Shown here: positions 41,082 through 48,471 of the stretch, piece by piece
How positions within the stretch are numbered: position 1 is the stretch's first letter
Layout of the letters: every line of letters starts with the position of its first letter
Source: RGIG1828 sp045586905
GTDB taxonomy: Bacteria; Bacillota; Clostridia; UMGS1810
Reading direction: 5' to 3'
Assembly: GCA_045586905.1 (NCBI GenBank)
Contig: JAZNBF010000054.1
Span: forward strand, 1 to 49,509
Length of the DNA stretch: 49,509 nucleotides
Notes under the pieces: generated by a model
Told to the model about the DNA's origin: nothing
Seen by the model: the letters and a program-made list of their open reading frames with translations, nothing else
Databases searched by the model: none
Made by a program: the position numbers and the translations under genes

Positions 41082-42467
41082 ATGAAACTCTGGGGTGGAA
41101 GATTTTCAAAAAACACCGATGACGCTGTGAATGATTTTAACTCTTCTATTAGATTTGACCAGAGGATGTATAAAGAAGATATCCTCGGAAGCATTGCCCA
41201 TGCAAAAATGCTCGGCAGATGCAACATAATATCTAAAGATGACAGTGAACTCATTGTAAAAACCCTCGGGGAAATTCTTGACGATATTGAAAATGGCAAA
41301 GTTGAATTTATGATTGATGCCGAAGATATACACATGAACATTGAAACAATCCTCACAAGCCGCATAGGCGATGCAGGAAAGAGACTTCACACCGGAAGAA
41401 GCCGCAACGACCAGGTTGCGCTTGACATTAGAATGTATATCAAAAATGAAATCGGCGAGATTACAGACATGCTTGTCTCTCTCGAGAAGACCTTACTTTC
41501 GATTGCAAAAGACAATCTGGATACAGTTATGCCGGGATATACCCACATGCAAAAAGCTCAGCCTATAACTTTGGCTCATCATACAATGGCATATTTTGAA
41601 ATGTTCAAAAGAGACATAGGCAGACTTTCGGATGCATACAAAAGAACAAACGTTATGCCTCTTGGCTCGGGTGCGCTTGCCGGTACCACCTACCCTCTCG
41701 ACAGAGATTTTGTTGCAGCTGAGCTTGGGTTTGACAGTGTCACACTTAATTCACTCGACGGTGTGTCGGACAGAGACTTTGTGATAGAGCTTGCATCGGC
41801 ACTTTCTATTCTCATTATGCACCTGAGCAGATATTCGGAAGAGCTGATACTGTGGAACACAAACGAATTTCAATTCATTGAAATGGACGATGCTTGTTCA
41901 ACAGGAAGCTCAATTATGCCACAGAAAAAGAATCCCGATGTGGCAGAGCTTATCAGAGGTAAATCGGGCAGAGTGTATGGCGACCTTATGAGCATACTCA
42001 CCACAATGAAAGGTCTTCCTCTGGCATATAACAAGGACATGCAGGAAGATAAGGAATGCATCTTTGATGCAATTGACACAATAAAGCTTTGTGTGCCCGT
42101 GTTTGAAAAAATGATTGCAACAATGAAAATAAACAAGGGCAACATGAGAGATGGTGCAGGTGGCGGATTTACAAACGCAACTGATGCGGCAGACTATCTT
42201 GTAAAAAAAGGTATGCCCTTCAGGGAAGCACACGCAGTTGTCGGCAAGATGGTTGCATATGCTCTCGACTGTGGAAAAGCGCTCAGTGATTTTACTATGG
42301 ATGAGTTTAAAACATGCTCATCTCTCATTGAGAAGGATATATATGAAGCGATAGACCTTGGGGTATGTGTGAACGAAAGAAAGATCACAGGTGGTCCTGC
42401 AAGGTCGGCAGTTAAAAAAGCAATCGGTGCAGGTGAAGAGTTTATAGCCTGCATTGACAAAATATGA
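41082..42467 (+). CDS. argH: Argininosuccinate lyase
   Basis: A 461-residue member of the fumarase/aspartase superfamily that releases arginine and fumarate. It has the signature GSSIMPQKKNPD (catalytic serine loop), the HTGRSRNDQVALD block and the PGYTHMQKAQP motif with its histidine. Length is standard. The rest of the arginine pathway is not in the window. The stop overlaps the frame of the next small gene. Confidence 0.97.
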   Translation: MKLWGGRFSKNTDDAVNDFNSSIRFDQRMYKEDILGSIAHAKMLGRCNIISKDDSELIVKTLGEILDDIENGKVEFMIDAEDIHMNIETILTSRIGDAGKRLHTGRSRNDQVALDIRMYIKNEIGEITDMLVSLEKTLLSIAKDNLDTVMPGYTHMQKAQPITLAHHTMAYFEMFKRDIGRLSDAYKRTNVMPLGSGALAGTTYPLDRDFVAAELGFDSVTLNSLDGVSDRDFVIELASALSILIMHLSRYSEELILWNTNEFQFIEMDDACSTGSSIMPQKKNPDVAELIRGKSGRVYGDLMSILTTMKGLPLAYNKDMQEDKECIFDAIDTIKLCVPVFEKMIATMKINKGNMRDGAGGGFTNATDAADYLVKKGMPFREAHAVVGKMVAYALDCGKALSDFTMDEFKTCSSLIEKDIYEAIDLGVCVNERKITGGPARSAVKKAIGAGEEFIACIDKI

Positions 42468-42481
42468 ATGGATGTGTTATT

Positions 42482-42724
42482 ATGAACAATGGAAGTCAGA
42501 AAGCTAAAGATAAATACCTTAAGGAAAAGGTTGACACCTTTGTACTCAGAGTACCAAAAGGCGAAAAGGAAACTATACAGCGTTATGCACAGAGCCTGGG
42601 GAAATCATTAAATGGCTACATCCTTGACCTCATAAAAGCAGATATTCCCAATATGTCTGTACCCGAGAAGAAAGAAAAAAGCGCTCCTGCAAGACGTAGT
42701 TCTCTCCCATCCTTTTTGGACTGA
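42482..42724 (+). CDS. Small ribbon-helix-helix (Arc-like) protein
   Basis: An 80-residue protein. Residues about 16-55 (VDTFVLRVPKGEKETIQRYA, then SLGKSLNGYILDLI) fit the beta-strand plus two helices of an Arc/MetJ-type ribbon-helix-helix DNA-binding domain. A basic, proline-rich tail follows (APARRSSLPSFL). Such proteins act as small repressors or antitoxins, but no toxin gene is adjacent. I place the start at the ATG 42482, with GGATG upstream; an ATG at 42464 overlaps the argH stop. Its location suggests co-transcription with argG-argH. Confidence 0.7.
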   Translation: MNNGSQKAKDKYLKEKVDTFVLRVPKGEKETIQRYAQSLGKSLNGYILDLIKADIPNMSVPEKKEKSAPARRSSLPSFLD

Positions 42725-42741
42725 TTTGTTTGGAGGATATT

Positions 42742-43182
42742 ATGATGGAAAGCAAAACATCAACGCTTTGCAAAGCGGCTTCGATCACTGTTATCGTTGT
42801 TACAGCAATACTCTGCATTCTTGCAAAAGGCTTTTTAGCACAGGTTAAAACAGCTGCATTCGGACTTTTGATTGCACTGCTCTTTATGGCTCTGGCATCG
42901 ATTGTTGATAAGATTGAAAAAACAAAAAAAGAACAAAAAAGAATAAACGACAGCATTGATGCTCTCAGCGAAAAAATCAACATAATGCTTGGTCTTGACA
43001 AAACAAGCGTGGCAATTGAAAATCTTAAAGCAAACACCGTGCCTTTGTATGCCGATGTAAATAATCCTATTATCACAAGCGAAGAGGATCTCACATGGGA
43101 GTGCCCTGACTGTGGAAGTACAGAGCTTATTGCAAACACTGTGTGCACAAAGTGCGGCTATGCCAAAGAATCTGAGAATTAA
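42742..43182 (+). CDS. Two-TM protein with C-terminal zinc ribbon, function unknown
   Basis: A protein of about 146 residues. There are two hydrophobic helices (about 10-29 and 36-55), then a short charged coiled coil (DKIEKTKKEQKRINDSI). A linker follows, then a C-terminal zinc ribbon WECPDCGSTELIANTVCTKC, of the form CxxC-x12-CxxC. The start is ATG 42742 or 42745, both just after TTGGAGG; the TTG at 42730 is the ribosome site. It follows the ribbon-helix-helix gene by 17 bp and ends before a strong terminator, so the unit argG-argH-RHH-zinc protein is closed. I do not recognise a characterised family. Confidence 0.72.
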   Translation: MMESKTSTLCKAASITVIVVTAILCILAKGFLAQVKTAAFGLLIALLFMALASIVDKIEKTKKEQKRINDSIDALSEKINIMLGLDKTSVAIENLKANTVPLYADVNNPIITSEEDLTWECPDCGSTELIANTVCTKCGYAKESEN

Positions 43183-43194
43183 TAACATCGTGTT

Positions 43195-43228
43195 AAAAGC
43201 GAAACACTTTCTGAGGTTTCGCTTTTTT
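43195..43228 (+). terminator. Terminator of the argG unit
   Basis: An 11-bp stem AAAAGCGAAAC/GTTTCGCTTTT (43195-43205 with 43216-43226) ending in six T, 13 bp after the stop. Confidence 0.9.
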
Positions 43229-43238
43229 ATTTATGAGA

Positions 43239-43267
43239 TTGACTAAAGTAAAATTTAGGAGTATAAT
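43239..43267 (+). promoter_or_regulatory. Promoter of the DegT aminotransferase gene
   Basis: TTGACT (43239-43244), 17-bp spacer, TATAAT (43262-43267), 30 bp before the start codon; AAGGATGG ribosome site. Confidence 0.8.
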
Positions 43268-43296
43268 TGTCTATATAAATAAGGATGGTGACATAA

Positions 43297-44421
43297 ATGG
43301 CAGAAAGAATCTGGCTTTCAACGCCAACAATGCATGAAGAAGAACAACTCTTCATTAAAGAAGCATTTGACACAAACTGGGTGGCACCGCTTGGCAAAAA
43401 TGTTACGGAATTTGAAAATGAAATATCAAGATATGTAGGCTGCAAGGCTGCTGCAGCAATGACAGCAGGCACTCACGCTCTTCATATGGCAGTAAAACTT
43501 GCCAAAATCAGACAGGGCGATATTGTACTTTGTTCGGATCTGACTTTTTCTGCTACGGTTAATCCCGTGAGCTACGAGGGTGGCGTTCAGGTGTTTATTG
43601 ATTCGGAACGTGAAACCTGGAACATGGACCCAAAAGCTCTGGAAATTGCTTTTGAAAAATACAAAGGCAAGGTAAAAGCTGTGGTTGTGGCACATCTCTA
43701 CGGTGTGCCTGCAAAGATTGATGAAATCAAAGAGATTTGTGACAAAAATGGTGCTGTGCTCATTGAAGATGCCGCAGAATCTCTTTCTTCTACATATAAA
43801 GGCAAACAAACAGGAACATTTGGAAAATATAGCGCTATAAGCTTTAACGGAAATAAGATAATCACATCATCAGGCGGCGGAATGTTTTTGTCGGATGATG
43901 AAGAAAGCGTACAGAAGGTCAGATTTTATTCAACTCAGGCAAGAGACCCTGCTCCATGGTATCAGCACAGCGAAATCGGATATAATTACAGAATGAGTAA
44001 TATTGTTGCCGGAATTGGCAGAGGACAGCTTTTGCATCTTGACGAGCACAAAGACAAGAAAAAGAAAATTTACGATACATATAAAAAAGGTTTTCAAGGG
44101 CTGCCCGTTGAGATGAATCCATTTCTTGAATGTTCAGATCCTAATTTCTGGCTCAGCTGCATCACAATAAATAAAGATGCAATGGAAAAAGTGAGCCCTG
44201 AAACAATCAGACTTGCACTCGAGGCAGAAAATATCGAATCGAGACCAATATGGAAGCCAATGCATATGCAACCTGTGTTTGAAGGAAGAGATTTTATTAC
44301 TTCCGGTGATAATGTGGGCGAAGATATTTTCGAAAGAGGTCTGTGCCTCCCGTCTGACATCAAAATGACAGACAGTGATATGGAAAAAGTAATTGGACTG
44401 ATTAAAAAATTATTTGAATAA
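43297..44421 (+). CDS. DegT/DnrJ/EryC1/StrS family PLP aminotransferase
   Basis: A 374-residue sugar aminotransferase. The N-terminal DTNWVAPLGKNVTEFE, the glycine/threonine turn TAGTHALHMA, the PLP-contact VLIEDAAESLSSTYKG and the Schiff-base lysine in SFNGNKIITSSGGG are intact. EIGYNYRMSNIVAGIGRGQL is also typical. The N-terminal block is close to that of enzymes making 4-amino-4,6-dideoxy-sugar nucleotides for glycoproteins or capsules (PglE/PseC-like), but the exact substrate is not certain. No other sugar-nucleotide gene is adjacent. It has its own promoter; a hairpin follows. Confidence 0.9.
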   Translation: MAERIWLSTPTMHEEEQLFIKEAFDTNWVAPLGKNVTEFENEISRYVGCKAAAAMTAGTHALHMAVKLAKIRQGDIVLCSDLTFSATVNPVSYEGGVQVFIDSERETWNMDPKALEIAFEKYKGKVKAVVVAHLYGVPAKIDEIKEICDKNGAVLIEDAAESLSSTYKGKQTGTFGKYSAISFNGNKIITSSGGGMFLSDDEESVQKVRFYSTQARDPAPWYQHSEIGYNYRMSNIVAGIGRGQLLHLDEHKDKKKKIYDTYKKGFQGLPVEMNPFLECSDPNFWLSCITINKDAMEKVSPETIRLALEAENIESRPIWKPMHMQPVFEGRDFITSGDNVGEDIFERGLCLPSDIKMTDSDMEKVIGLIKKLFE

Positions 44422-44430
44422 TTCTAAATT

Positions 44431-44461
44431 ACAACATCGTTACAATATGTAACGATGTTGT
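44431..44461 (+). terminator. Hairpin after the aminotransferase gene
   Basis: A perfect 13-bp stem (44431-44443 with 44449-44461), AATAT loop, directly after the stop codon. The following bases GATTTACAG are not a T-run, so termination may be partial and the next two genes may receive read-through. Confidence 0.6.
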
Positions 44462-44506
44462 GATTTACAGAAATTATATTGCTAAAATAAAGGATGTGTT
44501 TGCACG

Positions 44507-45517
44507 ATGAGAAAACTTGTATGTATGTTGCTCGCCACCCTCATTTTAATGGCCTCGGCAATTTCAACGGGTGCTGCAACAGAAAAAACAGATGTATCCC
44601 CCATCGACAAAGCAAAGGCTTTATATGATCTCGGTCTTATAAAAGGAACTTTGGAAACCTTTTCGGCTGAATCGCTCGAACTTTATCGCAATGCAACAAG
44701 GACCGAAATATGTGTAAGCATAGTGAGACTTCTCGGCAAAGAAAACAAGGCAAAATATCAGAGTAATGCTCATCCTTTTTATGATGTTCCCTCATGGGCA
44801 GGCGACTATATAGGCTGGCTCTATGAAAACTATCTTGTGAACGGTTATAGCGACACATACTTTGGTTCGGGTGATGTGGCAAATATCAATCAGTTTTGCA
44901 CGATGCTTTTGAGAGTGCTCGGATATAACGACACAAAAGGCGATTTCAGCTATGGTGGTGCAGCCGAAAAGGCGTACGAGATCGGAATTTGCACCACACA
45001 GCCTGACGGTAATGCATCTCTGATGCGCGAAGAAATGGTTGTTATGATGTATAATGCACTCAAAACACCTATAAAGAATTCATCGAGAAAGCTTGTGACA
45101 AAACTATGTGATGAAAAAGTGCTCAATACCATGACAGTTGAAGCGCTCGGACTTATGACAAACAATGCCCTCGCTGACTACTTCTCGAATGTGGAAAACA
45201 CCCTGGGAAGCATATCTGTTAAATACAGTGCAGGCAAGCATACTATCGGACTTTTAAAAGAAGCAGAGCATTATGGAATCAGAGTTTTTGTGCAGGAAAA
45301 AGATACAAATATTGTAACTGAAATAAGGTCTGAGGGTGATGTGTACTTTAAAAAAGGCAAGATAAAGTATTACAATTATGACCCTGCCGGATATATCTCA
45401 AGCATAACTGTTTATGGGTTGAATTCTGATAAGCATTATTCATTTATTGTAATAAAAACCTCCAGTGAGGGTGAACTGTATTCGATATCAGGAAAAAGTG
45501 ATATTGCAGATTATTAA
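44507..45517 (+). CDS. Secreted S-layer-homology domain protein
   Basis: A 336-residue exported protein. A signal peptide (1-24, ending STGAA) is followed by S-layer-homology-like repeats between residues about 30 and 190. The recognisable parts are the RTEICVSIVRLLG type helix, HPFYDVPSWAGDYIGWLYE with NGYSDTYFGSGD, and a third MREEMVVMMYNAL helix. The C-terminal 140 residues are a beta-rich domain I do not recognise. SLH domains bind pyruvylated cell-wall polymers, so the protein should sit on the cell surface. The propeller protein gene follows 26 bp later and is probably co-transcribed. Confidence 0.82.
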   Translation: MRKLVCMLLATLILMASAISTGAATEKTDVSPIDKAKALYDLGLIKGTLETFSAESLELYRNATRTEICVSIVRLLGKENKAKYQSNAHPFYDVPSWAGDYIGWLYENYLVNGYSDTYFGSGDVANINQFCTMLLRVLGYNDTKGDFSYGGAAEKAYEIGICTTQPDGNASLMREEMVVMMYNALKTPIKNSSRKLVTKLCDEKVLNTMTVEALGLMTNNALADYFSNVENTLGSISVKYSAGKHTIGLLKEAEHYGIRVFVQEKDTNIVTEIRSEGDVYFKKGKIKYYNYDPAGYISSITVYGLNSDKHYSFIVIKTSSEGELYSISGKSDIADY

Positions 45518-45543
45518 TTGTATTTGACGAGGTGTTTTATGTT

Positions 45544-47115
45544 ATGAAAAAAATACTGATTTTAACAATAATTTTGTTTTTATTGGCAAATACCGTATAT
45601 GCCTCTGTCCCCTCGCCTATCCTTAGATATGACAACGCAGGTACATATCCTTTATGGACCGAGGAATCATATTATTCTGCACCTTATGTGTGTGATCTTG
45701 ATAAAGACGGAAGATGTGAAATAGTTTTTTCAAACTATTCCATCACAGTGCTTGATGCAGAAACCGGCGACACAAAATGGAGAGTCAACTCGGGCTATGA
45801 CAGACAAACTCCTGTGCAGGAATTCGGACTCAGCAAAGGCCACACATGGAGCGATGTTGAGGTGTGCGACATCAACAAAGACGGGAATGTGGAAATAATT
45901 ACTGCTCATGGCAACGGTCTCATCTCTGTTTTGTCACACGACGGATATTTTCTCCCGGGATGGCCGCAGACTCCTGTTGTTGCTTCGGCAAGATGTGTGG
46001 AGGTGGCAGACCTTGAGAATGACGGATATTATGAAATTATAGTTGGATATGGTGTTGAAAGTGAAAAAAGCGTATATGTTTTCAATTATGACGGAAGTCT
46101 GAGAAAAGGATGGCCGCAGACAGATGCAAGCAATGCAAAAAAGACCTGGACATATGGTCTCTTTATGGACACAATAGCAGTAGCCGACATTGACATGGAC
46201 GGAAAAAAGGAAATCATTGTGCCCTCTGACCTTTCACAGGTTTCTGTGTTCAGAGAAGATGGTTCACTCTTCATGGCTGATGAATCTGTGTTTGGTCAAA
46301 AAAGCTGGGGCATGATTTCCCTCTTTGAAGATTACTCACATGAAATCAAAAGCGAGAATATGGGTTGGGGTTTGCCATATAAGGGCGACGAAAAAAGAGA
46401 AGAGCTCTATAAAGGAGAATTTGGTCACGCAAAAGCAGTGGTGTGTGATGTTGACAAAAACGGAAAGATGGAGATTGTTGTTTCTGCAATAATGTGCAAC
46501 AGAAAATATGCACCTGTGTATCCCCCTACGGAATATATGACAATAGCAATACTCAATGCTGACCGCACCCGTTTCAAAAACGAGGCTAAAGGCTACAACT
46601 GGGAAGTGTTGCCTATGGATCTGGGTGAACCACTTTATCAGAATCCCGAGTCGATTGCATCGGGAGTGTTTCAGTGCCCTGTCATTTCGGACATTGACGG
46701 AGACGGAGAAAACGAAATTCTCTTTAACTCATATAACGGTAAGGTTCATTGCTTCGGCCTTGATAAAACCGAGCCTTATGCATGGCCATACAGCCTGACA
46801 AAAAGAACGAGTCCTATGTTTGAATATGCATCGCCCGTTGTATGCAAGGATCTTGACTATGACGGAAAGCAGGAAATTATTTTTGCATCGGTGTATGATA
46901 CAACTCAAGGGTACGGTTCGGTTAACGGACATTTGTATATATTGAATTATGAGGGCAAGTTAATATCAAAAACCGAGCTTCCGCAGAGCAAGGAAGGGTA
47001 TAACTACGACAACGGTTCAATGGCATCGCCTTGCATTGAAGATATAGACAATGACGGAAGATATGAAATAGTGATAAATACAACACACGGTGCAATATGT
47101 GTGTATGATGTTTAA
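45544..47115 (+). CDS. Secreted FG-GAP/VCBS-type beta-propeller protein
   Basis: A 523-residue exported protein. A signal peptide covers residues 1-21 (ending TVYASV). The remainder has eight repeats with calcium-loop motifs of the type DxDxDGxxEI. Examples are DLDKDGRCEIVFS, DINKDGNVEIITA, DLENDGYYEIIVG, DIDMDGKKEIIVP, DVDKNGKMEIVVS, DIDGDGENEILFN, DLDYDGKQEIIFA and DIDNDGRYEIVIN. Such integrin-alpha-like propellers bind ligands or proteins. No anchor, enzyme domain or sorting signal is visible, so it is probably soluble or bound through a partner such as the SLH protein upstream. ATG at 45544 follows GAGGTG; the GTG at 45532 is part of that site. Confidence 0.85.
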   Translation: MKKILILTIILFLLANTVYASVPSPILRYDNAGTYPLWTEESYYSAPYVCDLDKDGRCEIVFSNYSITVLDAETGDTKWRVNSGYDRQTPVQEFGLSKGHTWSDVEVCDINKDGNVEIITAHGNGLISVLSHDGYFLPGWPQTPVVASARCVEVADLENDGYYEIIVGYGVESEKSVYVFNYDGSLRKGWPQTDASNAKKTWTYGLFMDTIAVADIDMDGKKEIIVPSDLSQVSVFREDGSLFMADESVFGQKSWGMISLFEDYSHEIKSENMGWGLPYKGDEKREELYKGEFGHAKAVVCDVDKNGKMEIVVSAIMCNRKYAPVYPPTEYMTIAILNADRTRFKNEAKGYNWEVLPMDLGEPLYQNPESIASGVFQCPVISDIDGDGENEILFNSYNGKVHCFGLDKTEPYAWPYSLTKRTSPMFEYASPVVCKDLDYDGKQEIIFASVYDTTQGYGSVNGHLYILNYEGKLISKTELPQSKEGYNYDNGSMASPCIEDIDNDGRYEIVINTTHGAICVYDV

Positions 47116-47128
47116 TACAGTGTATATA

Positions 47129-47157
47129 AAAAATGGACTCCATTGGAGTCCATTTTT
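47129..47157. terminator. Bidirectional terminator between the propeller gene and nadE
   Basis: A perfect 13-bp stem (47129-47141 with 47145-47157) with an ATT loop and A/T-rich flanks between convergent stops. Confidence 0.9.
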
Positions 47158-47160
47158 GCG

Positions 47161-47892
47161 TTATAGATTTGGTTTGAAGCTTGGCATGAGTTCGAGCTTG
47201 AAAAGATTGTTTTTATGCTTTTGGTCTATGATCTTTTTCTTTTCCTCGTCTTTTATTATGCCTTCTCTGATATATACATCAAGCTCGGCATAAGTGAAGC
47301 CGAGATTTTCTTCATCGGTCTTGCCACACAAGCCATCTATTGGAACCTTGTTGACCAGCACATCGGGAAGGCCTAAAACATGGCCTATTTCTTTTACTTC
47401 GGTAACGGTGAGGTTGGAAAGAGGCGAAAAGTCCCCTACTGAGTCACCGTAACGAGTGGAATATCCAACCCAGTCTTCTGAAAGATTGCAGGTGTTGCAC
47501 ACTCGTCCGTTGCAACTTTGGGAAACTGCGTAGAGAGTGGACATTCTGATGCGGGGAGGGATGTTTTGTATGGTTTGTGGTGTGGGTGTGATGTCGGATG
47601 GGAAGTTGGTTAAAAGAGCATCGACAGCGTCCTCAATGTTTATGACATAGTGTTTTATGTCGAGGTGCTCACAAAGCATGTAGGCCATGTCGATATCGTG
47701 TTGCACACCTTTGGGCATAAGAACTCCGATTACCCTGTCTTTGCCAAGAGCTTCCACACAAAGTGCTGCTGCAACCGAGCTATCTTTTCCACCCGAAATA
47801 CCAACCACAGCATTGCAATCGGGACCGTTATTTGCAAAAAAATCTATTATCCAATTGACACATTCATCTTTTACTATGTTTGCATTGAACAT
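47161..47892 (-). CDS. nadE: Ammonia-dependent NAD+ synthetase
   Basis: A 243-residue enzyme converting nicotinic acid adenine dinucleotide to NAD+ with ATP and ammonia. The PP-loop VGISGGKDSSVAAA, VGYSTRYGDSVGDFSPLSNL and KVPIDGLCGKTDEENLGFTY are intact, and there is no glutaminase domain. The start is taken at MFNANIVKDE (47892); in-frame ATG 47901 and TTG 47907 lie closer to or inside the GTTGGTG site. It has its own consensus-like promoter and a shared terminator. Confidence 0.94.
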   Translation of the reverse strand: MFNANIVKDECVNWIIDFFANNGPDCNAVVGISGGKDSSVAAALCVEALGKDRVIGVLMPKGVQHDIDMAYMLCEHLDIKHYVINIEDAVDALLTNFPSDITPTPQTIQNIPPRIRMSTLYAVSQSCNGRVCNTCNLSEDWVGYSTRYGDSVGDFSPLSNLTVTEVKEIGHVLGLPDVLVNKVPIDGLCGKTDEENLGFTYAELDVYIREGIIKDEEKKKIIDQKHKNNLFKLELMPSFKPNL

Positions 47893-47934
47893 TCTATGCA
47901 TCACCAACTAACAGTTAATAATTTTTTCATCTCA

Positions 47935-47963
47935 ATTATAGCAAATACACATCATAATATCAA
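47935..47963 (-). promoter_or_regulatory. Promoter of nadE
   Basis: Minus-strand TTGATA (47958-47963) and TATAAT (47935-47940), 17-bp spacer. Confidence 0.75.
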
Positions 47964-48045
47964 TAGTTATTTTGTTGGATATTTTATCATTGCAGAGTAA
48001 TGTATCATTTTATTTTTAATTTTATTATCACACATATAAAAATGA

Positions 48046-48083
48046 AAAAAACCGGTAAATTCAAGAGAGTTTACCGGTTTTTT
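48046..48083 (-). terminator. Terminator of the nagA-cupin unit
   Basis: A 14-bp perfect stem (48046-48059 with 48070-48083) with a 10-nt loop, 14 bp past the cupin stop. The stem itself ends in AAAAAA/TTTTTT. Confidence 0.85.
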
Positions 48084-48096
48084 GAATTATACAAAT

Positions 48097-48441
48097 TCAA
48101 TCAATAAGAATCAGAGCAATAAAAACAAGCATTTCGTCGCCGGTGTTTTTCACAGAGTGACCGTGGCCGGAGGGAGTGAATGTCACCATGCCGGGAGATA
48201 CTTCTATCAGAGTGCCATCATCATTGGCAATACCTTTGCCTGAAAGGAAAAAGAAGGTTTCACTTTCGCCCTCGTGTGTGTGATATTCTGCTTCCTCGCC
48301 GGGAAGGAGACGGACAAAAGAAAAGAGCCGCGCTTTGGGATTAAAACCGATAAAATCGGCAAGGTTAGTTTTGAACATTTTTTCTTTGCCCTGACTGTTG
48401 AGCTTTATTTCTGTTTTTAACTCATTAATTTCTTTATACAT
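48097..48441 (-). CDS. Small cupin-domain protein
   Basis: A 114-residue single-domain cupin. Motif 1 is PGEEAEYHTHEGESETFFFL and motif 2 is GMVTFTPSGHGHSVKN. The histidines and glutamate (HTHxxxxE, GHGH) would bind one metal ion. Small cupins of this kind range from sugar isomerases to regulators, and no function can be assigned. It starts 30 bp after the nagA-type stop behind GGGAG, so it is likely co-transcribed and may act in amino-sugar metabolism; that is inference from position. Confidence 0.85.
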   Translation of the reverse strand: MYKEINELKTEIKLNSQGKEKMFKTNLADFIGFNPKARLFSFVRLLPGEEAEYHTHEGESETFFFLSGKGIANDDGTLIEVSPGMVTFTPSGHGHSVKNTGDEMLVFIALILID

Positions 48442-48471
48442 TTAAATATCTCCCTGTCAATCATCATTTTA

